Shown: positions 1 through 9,297, counted from the stretch's first letter. The stretch: 64,000 nucleotides of DNA from Sulfuricurvum sp. (GCF_028710345.1 NZ_JAQTUH010000006.1:1-64000); one strand, 5' to 3'. A program made the numbers and translations. The notes: generated by a model not told the origin, from the letters alone.

Positions 1-1705
1 CCGCGCTGGCTGTAATGTAGGTTAGGGTATCTACGCCTGCTCCTCCATCCATGATATCATCTCCTAAGCCGCCGGATAGAATGTCATTACCTCCTAAGCC
101 TAGTAGGGTGTCGTTGCCCTCTAAGCCACTTAGGGTATCGTTACCGACTCCACCAACAAGGTTATCATTACCACTTGTTCCGGTGATAATTAAATCATTA
201 CTCAATGGAGTGACATTAAATGTTACTGTATTCGCAGATGCTGAGTAATCGATTCCATCAGAGACTTTAAATCCGAATGATGAATAGCCAGGACCACTAG
301 CACCAGTCACAGGTGTGAATACAAGATGTCCTGCACTGATATCATTGGTAGTAATTTCTTGATTGAGAGTTACGGTAGTTCCATTAAGTGCTAGTGTGCC
401 CGCAGTAGGTAGTGATGTGATCATTATCGATGTAAGAGTATCACCTACGTTAGTATCACTGAATGCAAAATCTGCAAGAACTAATGCTTTAGACGCATTT
501 TGGTTTAAAGTTTCTGTTGCATTTGCTGATGTAGGTGCTGCATTTGGGACATAGACTAATGTAGAAGATTGAATTGTCGTATCTGAAAATTTCAGTTGCT
601 CAATATTAAGGAGAGTATCGCGTCCATCACCATTAGCAGATTTATCGGTTACTGTAATAGAATTATCAAGATTTTTTCGAATAATATAATTAGATGAAAT
701 ACCACTAAAAACTGCAGTATCACTTCCACCTCCACCATTGAGAACGTTATTTGCCTTATTCCCAATCAATGTATCATTTAAACCTGTACCTGTCGCATTT
801 TCAATAACTGCACCATAAGCGATAGTTAAGTTATCATTAACGTATGCTTGTCCGTTCCAAATAGCTCCACCGATCGTAGACCATTGTCCTGAGTTAAGAT
901 TGATCGTAACTGCGCTAGATTGATTTGAAGCATCGATAGTATCATTCCCGCCTGCATCCCAAATGGTTTCAAATATTTTTTGTCCGTCACTCCATGTATA
1001 GGTGTCGTTACCTGTTTTATAGCTCATGTTGGCACCATACAAATACTGTATAGCAGCAATATCGTTGAGCATTGGTGTTGTTGGGAAAAAATCATTTCCA
1101 TAATCAACAGCAGTGTCTCCGTTAAAAGAAGCATAACTCATAATCGAATATTTAAGCTGATCTTCACCCGCAACCGGTGTTATAGCACTAGTATGTGGAT
1201 GATCAAGTCCTAATGCATGGCCAAGCTCATGCATATAAGAATCCATACTGTAACTACCCATAACAGCACTGCGATATCCACCGTACCCCGGTCCTATCCA
1301 TATATCACCATTTGATGCCGTATTTGGGGCAGAAATTTCATTCATGACTAATAGATCAGCAGAAGTTGTGGCACTAAAACGGATGTCACCGGCGATGGTT
1401 GCTGTTTCGCTCACGGCGCTAAACGTTACCTTAGCGACATTGGACCATGCCGCCATCGCTTTGGTCGCGGCACTTTGTTGTTCAGCACTCATAAGCATTA
1501 ACCCCGACATTCCTGTCGTGGTATAGTTAAAAATCGAAGAATAATTGGTAAAACTATAAGTCAAATCGGCACTTGTGCCGATAGCACCTCCCCACTTGTT
1601 ACCTGCGAGAAGATTTTGAATCGATTGCGTATGCGCAATCGGAACAACAGATTGAGGCGTAAACACTGTTGATGCAACAACAGATCCAGTAATACCATTT
1701 CCCAT
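1..1705 (-). CDS. Secreted serralysin-like metalloprotease with RTX repeats (C-terminus cut by window edge)
   Basis: An open frame runs leftward from an ATG at 1705 (ribosome site AAGGG just upstream) to the window edge, giving 568 visible residues. Residues 159-169 read HELGHALGLDH, the zinc site HExxHxxGxxH of metzincin (M10) peptidases, followed by the Met-turn SIMSY. A serralysin C-terminal type domain follows, then a cadherin-like/VCBS-like module, then glycine-aspartate nonapeptides (GGxGxDxL type) that bind calcium. There is no N-terminal Sec signal, which fits type I secretion by a C-terminal signal outside the window. The gene starts 37 bases after the cytochrome stop, so co-transcription is possible. 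The substrate is unknown. The metalloprotease call is firm; its role is inference. Confidence 0.88.
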   Translation of the reverse strand, partial: MGNGITGSVVASTVFTPQSVVPIAHTQSIQNLLAGNKWGGAIGTSADLTYSFTNYSSIFNYTTTGMSGLMLMSAEQQSAATKAMAAWSNVAKVTFSAVSETATIAGDIRFSATTSADLLVMNEISAPNTASNGDIWIGPGYGGYRSAVMGSYSMDSYMHELGHALGLDHPHTSAITPVAGEDQLKYSIMSYASFNGDTAVDYGNDFFPTTPMLNDIAAIQYLYGANMSYKTGNDTYTWSDGQKIFETIWDAGGNDTIDASNQSSAVTINLNSGQWSTIGGAIWNGQAYVNDNLTIAYGAVIENATGTGLNDTLIGNKANNVLNGGGGSDTAVFSGISSNYIIRKNLDNSITVTDKSANGDGRDTLLNIEQLKFSDTTIQSSTLVYVPNAAPTSANATETLNQNASKALVLADFAFSDTNVGDTLTSIMITSLPTAGTLALNGTTVTLNQEITTNDISAGHLVFTPVTGASGPGYSSFGFKVSDGIDYSASANTVTFNVTPLSNDLIITGTSGNDNLVGGVGNDTLSGLEGNDTLLGLGGNDILSGGLGDDIMDGGAGVDTLTYITASA

Positions 1706-1742
1706 AACTGTATTCCCTTATAAATTAATTTTTAAAACTTTC

Positions 1743-3953
1743 TTAATCTCCGCTTGGTCCATTATGACATTTGTAACAGGTAACCATTTCACCAGCAGCA
1801 AATGTTTTACCACTAACCGTTCTTGCTTTTGCTGTTTTAGAGAGAACCGTTCCTCTATAATCCGTACCATGACAAGCGGCACATGCATCCGTCCCTAACC
1901 CTTGAGTAGCACCGGCTGCTTTAGCAGCACTTCTATGATTTTTGTACCATGTTGTCGATCCTATCGGATGCAATCCATGTGGACCTGCATTGGTTGTAGT
2001 TGGAATCGTTGAGTGACAGGTTGTACACTCACCAATCGTTCCGGTATGCCCTTGGAGTGCGATACTTTGAACGTTATCGTTAGCATGAGAACTTGGATAC
2101 TCTGCATGGGTCGCACCGTGACACGCTTCACATTGCAGATTTCCATGCCCTTTACTAAATCGGTACAGTGATTTACCCGCCATTGGTGTATTGGCAGTGG
2201 TTGCGAATTTTGTATCTATCGTCGCACGCAATGTTCCCGGAGAAGAGAATACAGACGTAAAGCGCGTAAAGTTAGCGGTAGCTGCGGTACGGTCATGGCA
2301 TTGTTGACAGTTAGGTTGATCTAACCACCCCTCACGTCCAGATTTGCCTACATCAGACATTTTACCATGACAGCTTTGACAATCAATGGCGTTACTTCCA
2401 TTTGCATTTTTTGCATTCCCCATCGCACCTCGTAAACATTTGGTTACTGAACCTGGATGACATTTATAACACGAATCACGATTCGTACTGCTATCCATAG
2501 AGAGACCTGTTGTCGGATCGGTAACAGTCGCATGCTTACTGTGTAATGCTTCGGTTAATGGTTTAATACCTGCTATCAATCCTGTACCCAACGCATTAGA
2601 TTTATGGCATTTCGCACACAATACCGGTTGCCCTGCATCAGCATTTGCTAGTAAAGTTGACCCATTTTTATAAGTTCCTGCCATCCCTGCATCACTAATC
2701 GCTGTCGGATGTTTTTGATCATGGAGACGGAGAATATTTTGTTTCCAATCTTTTTCTACACTCGCAGTATTATTTATCCATCCCGCTGTCGGTTTTGCCG
2801 CTGCAACACTGTTGGAGGCGTGACATGTGACACAGCTCATCTCATCGGATACAGGAAGAACCACTTTCGTCGTCGCGATTATCGTACCTGTAGCATCTCT
2901 CGCCACTACTTTTACCATCGGATAGTAGTTTTTGCTAATATTTTTATCATCCATTGGAGTTACTGGGATACCCTCAGCTTCCCACCATCCATTAGCACCA
3001 TTGTACGTCATACCCGCAGGTGTCAAACTTGGTGTCGGATTAGCAGCCCCTCCGGACATATTTAATCCATGATCATCCGCTGGTCTACCACCAAAAAGGG
3101 AAAGAACCCAATCCCAAAAGTTGGTTTTACCTGCACTATAGGTGTTTATCGATCCCGTAGTATCGGCGACCGCTTCATAGGTAAGGGTTACACCCGTGGT
3201 AATACTTTTCCCTGCTGTTAAAGTTTTATCAATCAAATGTGCATGGAGATTGTTATACGGTGGGAGAATACTAAAAACCGAGTAGTCTTTCCCATCCATA
3301 CAGTGCATCCCTAAATCATTCCACGCGACTAGAGTATATTTGCCGGTATTACCGATATCGGTACCTGCTGTTGCCGGTGTTGTCGGAGAATACCCTTTAC
3401 TGGCATTTGATGCAGTATTTGGTTTAAAATTAGATTGTGCAACTGATGCATTAACATCAAAAACACTTTTTCCGATTATCCCCAAAACATCGCTATCGGT
3501 TGCATTTTTCATATCAATACGTGCCGGTATTTTTAAGGTAGCAACAATCGCTGGATCAATCGTAATACCGTTAGTAGAATCTTGATCATTATCCAATGAT
3601 TGAAGAGTTTGAAGCATACGGACAACCCTCGGATCAGTCGAATCGGTTGTTCCAATGAGATCAAGTGGAGTTACTTTTCCATTTTTCGGTACGGCTGAAC
3701 CTAAATAAAGATTACCGATATGAAATGCTACACTCTCACCCTCTGTATATCTGAAATTACCATTAGCATCAGTCACAGCATTCGTCTCATACGACGTATC
3801 AAACTCAAGACCACTAACAGGAGAATCAATAAAGGTTGCTACCGACGTTCCAGCAACGCTATTTCCTCCGGTTGAACTACTTCCGCCACCACCACAACCG
3901 ATGAAAACGAATGCCGCTAACACCGATGAAGCAAGACCAATTGCTTGACGCAT
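1743..3953 (-). CDS. Nine-haem c-type cytochrome lipoprotein (copy 1)
   Basis: 736 residues. The N-terminus is a lipoprotein signal with lipobox FIGC followed by a Gly/Ser linker. An N-terminal beta-rich domain of a type common in bacterial lipoproteins comes first, then a conserved AWNDLGMHC segment, then nine CxxCH haem sites (CVTCH, CAKCH, CYKCH, CQSCH, CQQCH, CEACH, CTTCH, CAACH, CYKCH) in the C-terminal two thirds. This implies an exported, membrane-anchored multihaem electron carrier. The neighbouring gene at 4189-6411 is a tandem paralogue; the N-terminal halves have diverged but part of the C-terminal half is almost identical in DNA. The electron donor and acceptor cannot be read from sequence. 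The RTX protease gene follows at once. Confidence 0.9.
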   Translation of the reverse strand: MRQAIGLASSVLAAFVFIGCGGGGSSSTGGNSVAGTSVATFIDSPVSGLEFDTSYETNAVTDANGNFRYTEGESVAFHIGNLYLGSAVPKNGKVTPLDLIGTTDSTDPRVVRMLQTLQSLDNDQDSTNGITIDPAIVATLKIPARIDMKNATDSDVLGIIGKSVFDVNASVAQSNFKPNTASNASKGYSPTTPATAGTDIGNTGKYTLVAWNDLGMHCMDGKDYSVFSILPPYNNLHAHLIDKTLTAGKSITTGVTLTYEAVADTTGSINTYSAGKTNFWDWVLSLFGGRPADDHGLNMSGGAANPTPSLTPAGMTYNGANGWWEAEGIPVTPMDDKNISKNYYPMVKVVARDATGTIIATTKVVLPVSDEMSCVTCHASNSVAAAKPTAGWINNTASVEKDWKQNILRLHDQKHPTAISDAGMAGTYKNGSTLLANADAGQPVLCAKCHKSNALGTGLIAGIKPLTEALHSKHATVTDPTTGLSMDSSTNRDSCYKCHPGSVTKCLRGAMGNAKNANGSNAIDCQSCHGKMSDVGKSGREGWLDQPNCQQCHDRTAATANFTRFTSVFSSPGTLRATIDTKFATTANTPMAGKSLYRFSKGHGNLQCEACHGATHAEYPSSHANDNVQSIALQGHTGTIGECTTCHSTIPTTTNAGPHGLHPIGSTTWYKNHRSAAKAAGATQGLGTDACAACHGTDYRGTVLSKTAKARTVSGKTFAAGEMVTCYKCHNGPSGD
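2020..2253. repeat. Near-identical tract shared with 4466-4699
   Basis: These 234 bases match 4466-4699 with a single difference (C at 2136 against T at 4582), although the flanking parts of the two cytochrome genes differ at many synonymous and non-synonymous sites. The tract encodes the segment around the sixth and seventh haem sites. It points to recent gene conversion between the paralogues rather than purifying selection alone, because silent positions are conserved too. Confidence 0.85.
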
Positions 3954-4029
3954 ATTGACTCCTTTATTTTAACTTTATCCGTTATATTAGACTACGTTTA
4001 TGAATTTTTAATGAATCAAGGAATTGGGG

Positions 4030-4125
4030 AGATATTTATTATCGATAAGTATGAAGAACTACCCTATGCACTCCAGCAATTGCTGGGGGATGCATAGCAT
4101 CATGTTGATATGACTACACATGAAA
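4030..4125 (+). pseudogene. Remnant of the 5' end of the response-regulator gene
   Basis: Translating this stretch gives IIDKYEELPYALQQLLGDA, a stop, then HHVDMTT. This lines up with IIDDNEELLYALQQLLRDA and YHVDVATT at the start of the intact regulator at 6487. The DNA just upstream (3954-4029) also aligns with the divergent promoter region 6412-6486. The start codon is lost and an in-frame TAG interrupts the fragment. It is therefore a non-functional scar of the tandem duplication that made the two cytochrome genes. Boundaries are approximate. Confidence 0.85.
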
Positions 4126-4139
4126 ATTAATAAAAATAA

Positions 4140-4154
4140 GTTGCTAAAAGCAAC
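4140..4154 (-). terminator. Intrinsic terminator of the 4189-6411 cytochrome gene
   Basis: A six-base stem (GTTGCT/AGCAAC) with a three-base loop lies about 35 bases after the stop of the leftward cytochrome gene and is followed, reading leftward, by a T-rich run (TTATTTTTATT). A T run also follows it on the plus strand, so it may work in both directions. Confidence 0.65.
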
Positions 4155-4188
4155 CTATTTTTTAAAAGCAAATTTTTAGTATTTATAT

Positions 4189-6411
4189 TTAGTCTCCTTG
4201 TGGTCCATTATGACATTTGTAACACGTAACCATTTCACCTGCGGCAAATGTTTTACCACTAACCGTTCTTGCTTGTGCTGTTTTAGAGAGAACCGTTCCT
4301 CTATAATCTGTACCATGACAAGCGGCACATGCATCCGTCCCAAGTCCTTTACTAGCACCGGCTGTTTTAGCTGCACTTCGGTGATCTTTATACCATGTTG
4401 TCGATCCTATCGGATGCAATCCATGTGGACCTGCATTGGTTGTACTTGGAATCGTTGTGTGACAAGTTGTACACTCACCAATCGTTCCGGTATGCCCTTG
4501 GAGTGCGATACTTTGAACGTTATCGTTAGCATGAGAACTTGGATACTCTGCATGGGTCGCACCGTGACACGCTTCACATTGTAGATTTCCATGCCCTTTA
4601 CTAAATCGGTACAGTGATTTACCCGCCATTGGTGTATTGGCAGTGGTTGCGAATTTTGTATCTATCGTCGCACGCAATGTTCCCGGAGAAGAGAATACAC
4701 TGTTATAGCGGGTAAAATTGCCAGAAGTTGTATTTTTATCATGACACTGTTGGCAGTTAGGTTGATCATACCATCCCGCACGTCCAGATTTGCCCACATC
4801 GCTCATTGTACCGTGACAGCTTTGACAATCAATGGCGTTACTTCCATTTGCATTTTTTGCATTCCCCATCGCACCACGTAAACATTTGGTTACTGAACCC
4901 GGATGACATTGGTAACACGAATCGCGATTCGTACTGCTGTTCATTGTGCTCCCTGTTTTAGGATCGATAACATTGGCGTGTCGAGAGTGCAATGCTTCAG
5001 TAAGAGGTTTAATGCCTGTTTTAAGTGGCGTACCTAAAGCATTTGATTGATGACACGACGCACATAGAACCGGTTGCCCCGCATCAGCATTTGCTAGCAA
5101 AGTGGTACCTTTCGTGTAGGTGCCTTGCATATTTGCGTCAGCAATAGCAGTGGCGTGCTTTTGATCGTGAAGTTTAAGGATATTGCGTTTCCAATCTTTT
5201 TCAGCGGCACTATCATTAACCCATCCAGCCGTCGGTTTTGCCGCGGCAACACTGTTGGAGGCATGACAGCTGATACAACTCATTTCATCAGATACCGGAA
5301 GAACTACTTTTGTACTTGCCAAAATTGTCCCTGCTGCATCTTTAGCAACCACTTTGACCATCGGATAGTAATTTTTGACACCATTATCATCGTATGGCAT
5401 CGCAGGGATTCCCTCTGCTTCCCACCAACTGTTAGTACTGTTATACGTCATCGTTTGAGGAGTACTGCTTTGGGTTTTGTTACCTGTAAGACCGGTATCA
5501 ATTCCCAATGCAGCGGCAGCAGAACCAAAAAGTTTTCCAACATAATCCCAAAAATTGGTTTTAACTCCACCATTTTTATCTTTATTGCTGGTTGTGTTGA
5601 TCGAACCGGTCGTATCGGCAACCGCTTCATAGGTCAATGTTACACCGCTTGTAATATTTTTACCACTTGTCACATCTTTACTGATGAGATGAGCATGAAG
5701 ATTATTGTATGGAGGGAGAATACTAAAGATTGAGTAATCTTTACCATCAACACAGTGCATACCTAAATCGTTCCATGCTACAAGGGTATACTTGCCATTC
5801 CCAACTGATGGAAGAGTAACAGGAGGGGTTGTAGTCGTAGGAGGAGGAGTGTATCCTGCTGTCCCATTAGATCCATCATTTTTATGATCTTCAAAATGTG
5901 TTTTTGCTTCCGACTCGCTTACTCTATAGTGTTGCCCAATCGTATTTTGAATAGCTTCATCATCATCCGTCTCACTCAAGTCGATCCGATTTTGATTTTT
6001 AAATGTTTCACGATGTAATGTGTCAATAGTAATTCCATTAGATGTATCATTATCACTATCAAGTGTTTGAAGCACTTGGAGCATATTGATTACTTTTGGA
6101 TCATCAACCGTTGTACCAACCAAATCCAGAGGTGTTATTACACCATTCTTAGGTTTAGCCGATCCTAAATACAAATTTCCTATGTGAAATGTAATGGATT
6201 CACCCTCTTTGTATTGGAAATTACCATTTTTATCAGTAATCCCACCTTTTTGTGTTGGAGTTTCGAATTCCAAACCTTGCACAGGGGCATCGATAAACGT
6301 TGCCGTTGATAGACCCGTAGCTGGATCAACAGTTCCCCCGCTTCCTCCACCACATCCACTAAGAATGAACGCCGCTAACACTGACGAAATAAGAGCAATT
6401 GGTTGTCGCAT
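4189..6411 (-). CDS. Nine-haem c-type cytochrome lipoprotein (copy 2)
   Basis: 740 residues with the same plan as copy 1: lipobox LSGC, Gly-rich linker, beta-rich N-terminal domain, AWNDLGMHC segment and nine CxxCH motifs (CISCH, CASCH, CYQCH, CQSCH, CQQCH, CEACH, CTTCH, CAACH, CYKCH). The start is supported by the sequence upstream, which is conserved between the two copies (AAAGGAGTCAC before ATG). This copy is the one that lies divergently next to the intact response regulator, with 75 bases between the two starts, so it is the more likely direct target of that regulator. An extracellular or periplasmic electron-transfer role is inferred from the haem count and lipidation only. Confidence 0.9.
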   Translation of the reverse strand: MRQPIALISSVLAAFILSGCGGGSGGTVDPATGLSTATFIDAPVQGLEFETPTQKGGITDKNGNFQYKEGESITFHIGNLYLGSAKPKNGVITPLDLVGTTVDDPKVINMLQVLQTLDSDNDTSNGITIDTLHRETFKNQNRIDLSETDDDEAIQNTIGQHYRVSESEAKTHFEDHKNDGSNGTAGYTPPPTTTTPPVTLPSVGNGKYTLVAWNDLGMHCVDGKDYSIFSILPPYNNLHAHLISKDVTSGKNITSGVTLTYEAVADTTGSINTTSNKDKNGGVKTNFWDYVGKLFGSAAAALGIDTGLTGNKTQSSTPQTMTYNSTNSWWEAEGIPAMPYDDNGVKNYYPMVKVVAKDAAGTILASTKVVLPVSDEMSCISCHASNSVAAAKPTAGWVNDSAAEKDWKRNILKLHDQKHATAIADANMQGTYTKGTTLLANADAGQPVLCASCHQSNALGTPLKTGIKPLTEALHSRHANVIDPKTGSTMNSSTNRDSCYQCHPGSVTKCLRGAMGNAKNANGSNAIDCQSCHGTMSDVGKSGRAGWYDQPNCQQCHDKNTTSGNFTRYNSVFSSPGTLRATIDTKFATTANTPMAGKSLYRFSKGHGNLQCEACHGATHAEYPSSHANDNVQSIALQGHTGTIGECTTCHTTIPSTTNAGPHGLHPIGSTTWYKDHRSAAKTAGASKGLGTDACAACHGTDYRGTVLSKTAQARTVSGKTFAAGEMVTCYKCHNGPQGD
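4466..4699. repeat. Near-identical tract shared with 2020-2253
   Basis: Second member of the 234-base pair described at 2020-2253; one base differs (T at 4582). Confidence 0.85.
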
Positions 6412-6486
6412 AGTGACTCCTTTATTTAAACTTTCTCTGTTATGGTAAGATACGTTTATGAAGTTTTAATGAAATAAGGATTTTTT

Positions 6487-7149
6487 ATGCATTTACTAAT
6501 TATTGATGACAATGAAGAATTACTCTATGCCCTCCAGCAACTGCTCCGTGATGCCCAATACCATGTTGATGTTGCAACAACATTAGCAGATGGAAAAGAG
6601 TGCATTGATGAAAAAAAATACGATTTGATTCTTTTAGACTGGATGCTCCCTGATGGTAGCGGAGTTGATTTGCTTATCCGTTTACGCAAAAATAATATTA
6701 GTACTCCAATATTACTCTTCTCCTCTAAAAAAGAGGTGGAGGATAAAGTAGAAGCACTCGATGGAGGGGCGGATGATTATTTGGAAAAACCTTTTTCTAA
6801 TATAGAGCTACTAGCAAGAATACGTGCCTTACTCCGTCGAGAGTGTGCACAAAAACAAACAATCATACAATTAGGAGATTTAACAATCGATTTTTCTTCC
6901 CGTAGTGTTCATATCAATAATACCCCTATTAAACTCTCTGCTAAAGAGTTTGAACTACTCGAATTACTCGTCTTAAATGCCAACACTGTATTAACACGCT
7001 ATCAAATATCAGAACATTTAAGCCGCGACTTTGATCATCTCAGTGCGAGTAATATCGTCGATGCTCATATTAAAAATTTACGAAAAAAGCTTGATGGTGA
7101 CAATCTCATTCAAACAATCCGAGGGGTTGGGTATATGATTGCCCGCTAA
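6487..7149 (+). CDS. OmpR/PhoB-family response regulator
   Basis: 220 residues. The receiver domain has the acidic pair D7-D8, the phosphorylation site D51 (LILLDWMLP) and the conserved lysine in LEKPF. The C-terminal half is a winged-helix DNA-binding domain (KLSAKEFELLELL...IRGVGYMI). The ribosome site AAGGA precedes ATG. It is divergent from the cytochrome gene and convergent with the sensor kinase gene, whose stop is three bases away; the kinase is the likely partner. The duplicated scar at 4030 shows that the cytochrome and regulator 5' end were one unit when the duplication occurred, which supports a regulatory link. The signal is unknown. Confidence 0.9.
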   Translation: MHLLIIDDNEELLYALQQLLRDAQYHVDVATTLADGKECIDEKKYDLILLDWMLPDGSGVDLLIRLRKNNISTPILLFSSKKEVEDKVEALDGGADDYLEKPFSNIELLARIRALLRRECAQKQTIIQLGDLTIDFSSRSVHINNTPIKLSAKEFELLELLVLNANTVLTRYQISEHLSRDFDHLSASNIVDAHIKNLRKKLDGDNLIQTIRGVGYMIAR

Positions 7150-7152
7150 TCA

Positions 7153-8844
7153 CTATTTAAACGATCTAAAATGAAACAAGGCGATAGTCCCCTCACCCTC
7201 ACCCTCACTGCGAAGATATAAATCTCCTTGTAGTAATAACGCGATACGCTTACTAATAGCAAGTCCAAGTCCACTCCCTTCTGTGATATTTTGGTTGTTT
7301 GTCCGTACTTGGTAAAAATCATCAAATAAATCGGCTAATGCTTCATACGCTATACCACATCCGGTATCTCTTACCTCTAGAATAAAAAGTTCTTCTAAAA
7401 AATGGAGCTGTACATCTATAAATCCGTGATCGGTAAATTTTATCGCATTGGAAAGCAGGTTGATGATTACCTGACCCAACAGTCGTGAATCAGTTCTAAA
7501 ATCTGCTTCAAATGGCTCAAACATTGTCCGAATCACTAACCCTTTATCCTCCGCCAAAGGAGATACGAGATCCAATGCCTCTTGTATAATCTCAATCGGA
7601 TTACATACAGAGATATGGGGTTCAATTTTTCCCGATTCTACTTTGGCATAGTCCAAAATATTATTAATAACACCCAAAAGGTGATGCGCTGAATTTTCGA
7701 TTTTTTCCAGTGTTTCACATACTGGGCTCGGAGTATTTGGCTGTGTGATCAAATACTGTGTCAAGCTCAAAATAGAGCCAAGAGGTGTGCGTAATTCGTG
7801 TGACATAGCGGATAAAAAAGAAGATTTTGCTTGAAGAGAAGCTTTTGTTTTTCCGAGTAATTCCAAACGCTTCAGATTCACCATTGTCGTAAACATCAGA
7901 GCATTAAAAGAGTGCGCCATAACCCCGATTTCATCGTACCCAGTTTCTGTTACCGTTTGAGAATAATCACCCGTCGTGGAGATTCGCATGGCGGTGTCGG
8001 AAAGTTCACGCAAAGGTTTAATAATACGCAAAACAATAATCCATACCAAAAAAGCAATAAGAACAAGTCCAATCCCAAACACACTCAACAAAAGCATTTG
8101 AAAATGGTACAAGAGGGCAAGTGCGTCACTTTTTGGCATTGCATTATGAAAAGTCCACCCCTCTAACATACCTGAAAGGGTTATCTTGTCATGGAGAAAA
8201 TCATCCATATCATAAAGAGCATTACTGTCTTTATAATGGATAGAAGGGGGAGCGGTCAGCCATCTATACGGATTTTGTTCGATTTCTAACTGCTTAACAA
8301 AATTTTTTGCTGGATATGAAATAACTAAATATCCTAAAAAATAATGTGTATCAAATGACCCATACAAAGGTGTAAATAGATAAAGGGTATCATCGACAAA
8401 TAAAAAGTTTTTCCCTTTTTTAACTTCAGCAGCAACACTAGTTCCTTTTGCAAAAAGTGTATTAATTTTTGCAGTTTGAGATGAAGCAATAACCGTAAAA
8501 TCAGGTGCGACTGTATAGAGGATTACGGATTCTCCTAAATCATCCATTTTTTGTTCCAAAATATTGGTAATACGTCGATCGATATCTCTAACTACCATAT
8601 CATCCATTACTTCTAAATGGGATAAAAAATACACTTCTTTCTGTAAATGATTCAGATGTAATGTTAATTCTTGTGCGACTGAAATGGATTGTATACGTAG
8701 AAGATCTTGTTCTTTTTTGAGCATTAATTCCGATTCATACCCCCACAAATAGGTTAATAATGCAATAATGATTAAACCAATTCCCCCTATAAGTGTTATA
8801 AACAGCTTATAAACGATAGGCAATGAATCCCATTTAAATTGCAT
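7153..8844 (-). CDS. Membrane sensor histidine kinase
   Basis: 563 residues. A transmembrane segment near residues 12-32, a periplasmic sensor region of about 200 residues, and a second membrane segment (around LLLSVFGIGLVLIAFLVWIIV) are followed by HAMP, the dimerisation/phosphoacceptor box SHELRTP with H349, and an ATPase domain with the G boxes DTGCGIA and GSGLGLAIS. There is no receiver. It is read three bases after the PstS-like protein gene in one operon and converges on the response regulator, which it probably phosphorylates. The sensor domain looks CACHE-like, but the ligand cannot be named. Confidence 0.9.
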   Translation of the reverse strand: MQFKWDSLPIVYKLFITLIGGIGLIIIALLTYLWGYESELMLKKEQDLLRIQSISVAQELTLHLNHLQKEVYFLSHLEVMDDMVVRDIDRRITNILEQKMDDLGESVILYTVAPDFTVIASSQTAKINTLFAKGTSVAAEVKKGKNFLFVDDTLYLFTPLYGSFDTHYFLGYLVISYPAKNFVKQLEIEQNPYRWLTAPPSIHYKDSNALYDMDDFLHDKITLSGMLEGWTFHNAMPKSDALALLYHFQMLLLSVFGIGLVLIAFLVWIIVLRIIKPLRELSDTAMRISTTGDYSQTVTETGYDEIGVMAHSFNALMFTTMVNLKRLELLGKTKASLQAKSSFLSAMSHELRTPLGSILSLTQYLITQPNTPSPVCETLEKIENSAHHLLGVINNILDYAKVESGKIEPHISVCNPIEIIQEALDLVSPLAEDKGLVIRTMFEPFEADFRTDSRLLGQVIINLLSNAIKFTDHGFIDVQLHFLEELFILEVRDTGCGIAYEALADLFDDFYQVRTNNQNITEGSGLGLAISKRIALLLQGDLYLRSEGEGEGTIALFHFRSFK

Positions 8845-8847
8845 AAT

Positions 8848-9297
8848 TTATTTGTGCTCCCTAAACAATATTTTTAGATGATACTTTTGTGCCATAGACT
8901 CATCTACGTATCCTATAGAGTTATCTACTTTGGACAAAAACTCAGCAACCATCTCCTGAGTTTTAAATGTTTTTGGGGGTTTATACCCTAAAAAATGGGC
9001 CTGAAGCCATATACGAGATAATATATCCCTATCAACATTGACAACTTCGGATTCAAACTTCAATCTTAATGGATTGTCAATGCCTAAATTTATAGGAATC
9101 ACCTTTTGACCCCCTACATGAAATTTTTTTGCTACATAAATACTTCGAATTTCCTCTTTCGTTAACGTATTTACACTAAAATTTTCACCTGCAACAACTA
9201 CAAGAGTATCTGCAAACAAAGATTGTATTATTACGTTAAAAAATAATACTACAACAAACATTTTCGACATAAATATTAGTTTTTTGAATTTTTTCAT
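8848..9297 (-). CDS. PstS-like periplasmic binding protein, small
   Basis: 149 residues with an N-terminal hydrophobic export signal (VVLFFNVIIQSLFA). The body resembles the small phosphate-binding-like proteins: TLTKEEIRSIYVAKK, then PINLGIDNPLR, then SRIWLQAHFLGYKPPK and SIGYVDES. These proteins often accompany sensor kinases rather than ABC permeases. It precedes the kinase by three bases, so it may feed a ligand to it or tune it. Whether it binds phosphate is not shown; no pst transporter is in the window. Confidence 0.75.
   Translation of the reverse strand: MKKFKKLIFMSKMFVVVLFFNVIIQSLFADTLVVVAGENFSVNTLTKEEIRSIYVAKKFHVGGQKVIPINLGIDNPLRLKFESEVVNVDRDILSRIWLQAHFLGYKPPKTFKTQEMVAEFLSKVDNSIGYVDESMAQKYHLKILFREHK

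Noticed and set aside
5125-5733. 202-residue plus-strand frame inside the second cytochrome
   Set aside because: It lies antisense to a strongly supported nine-haem gene; the Cys/His-rich look is a shadow of the CxxCH codons.
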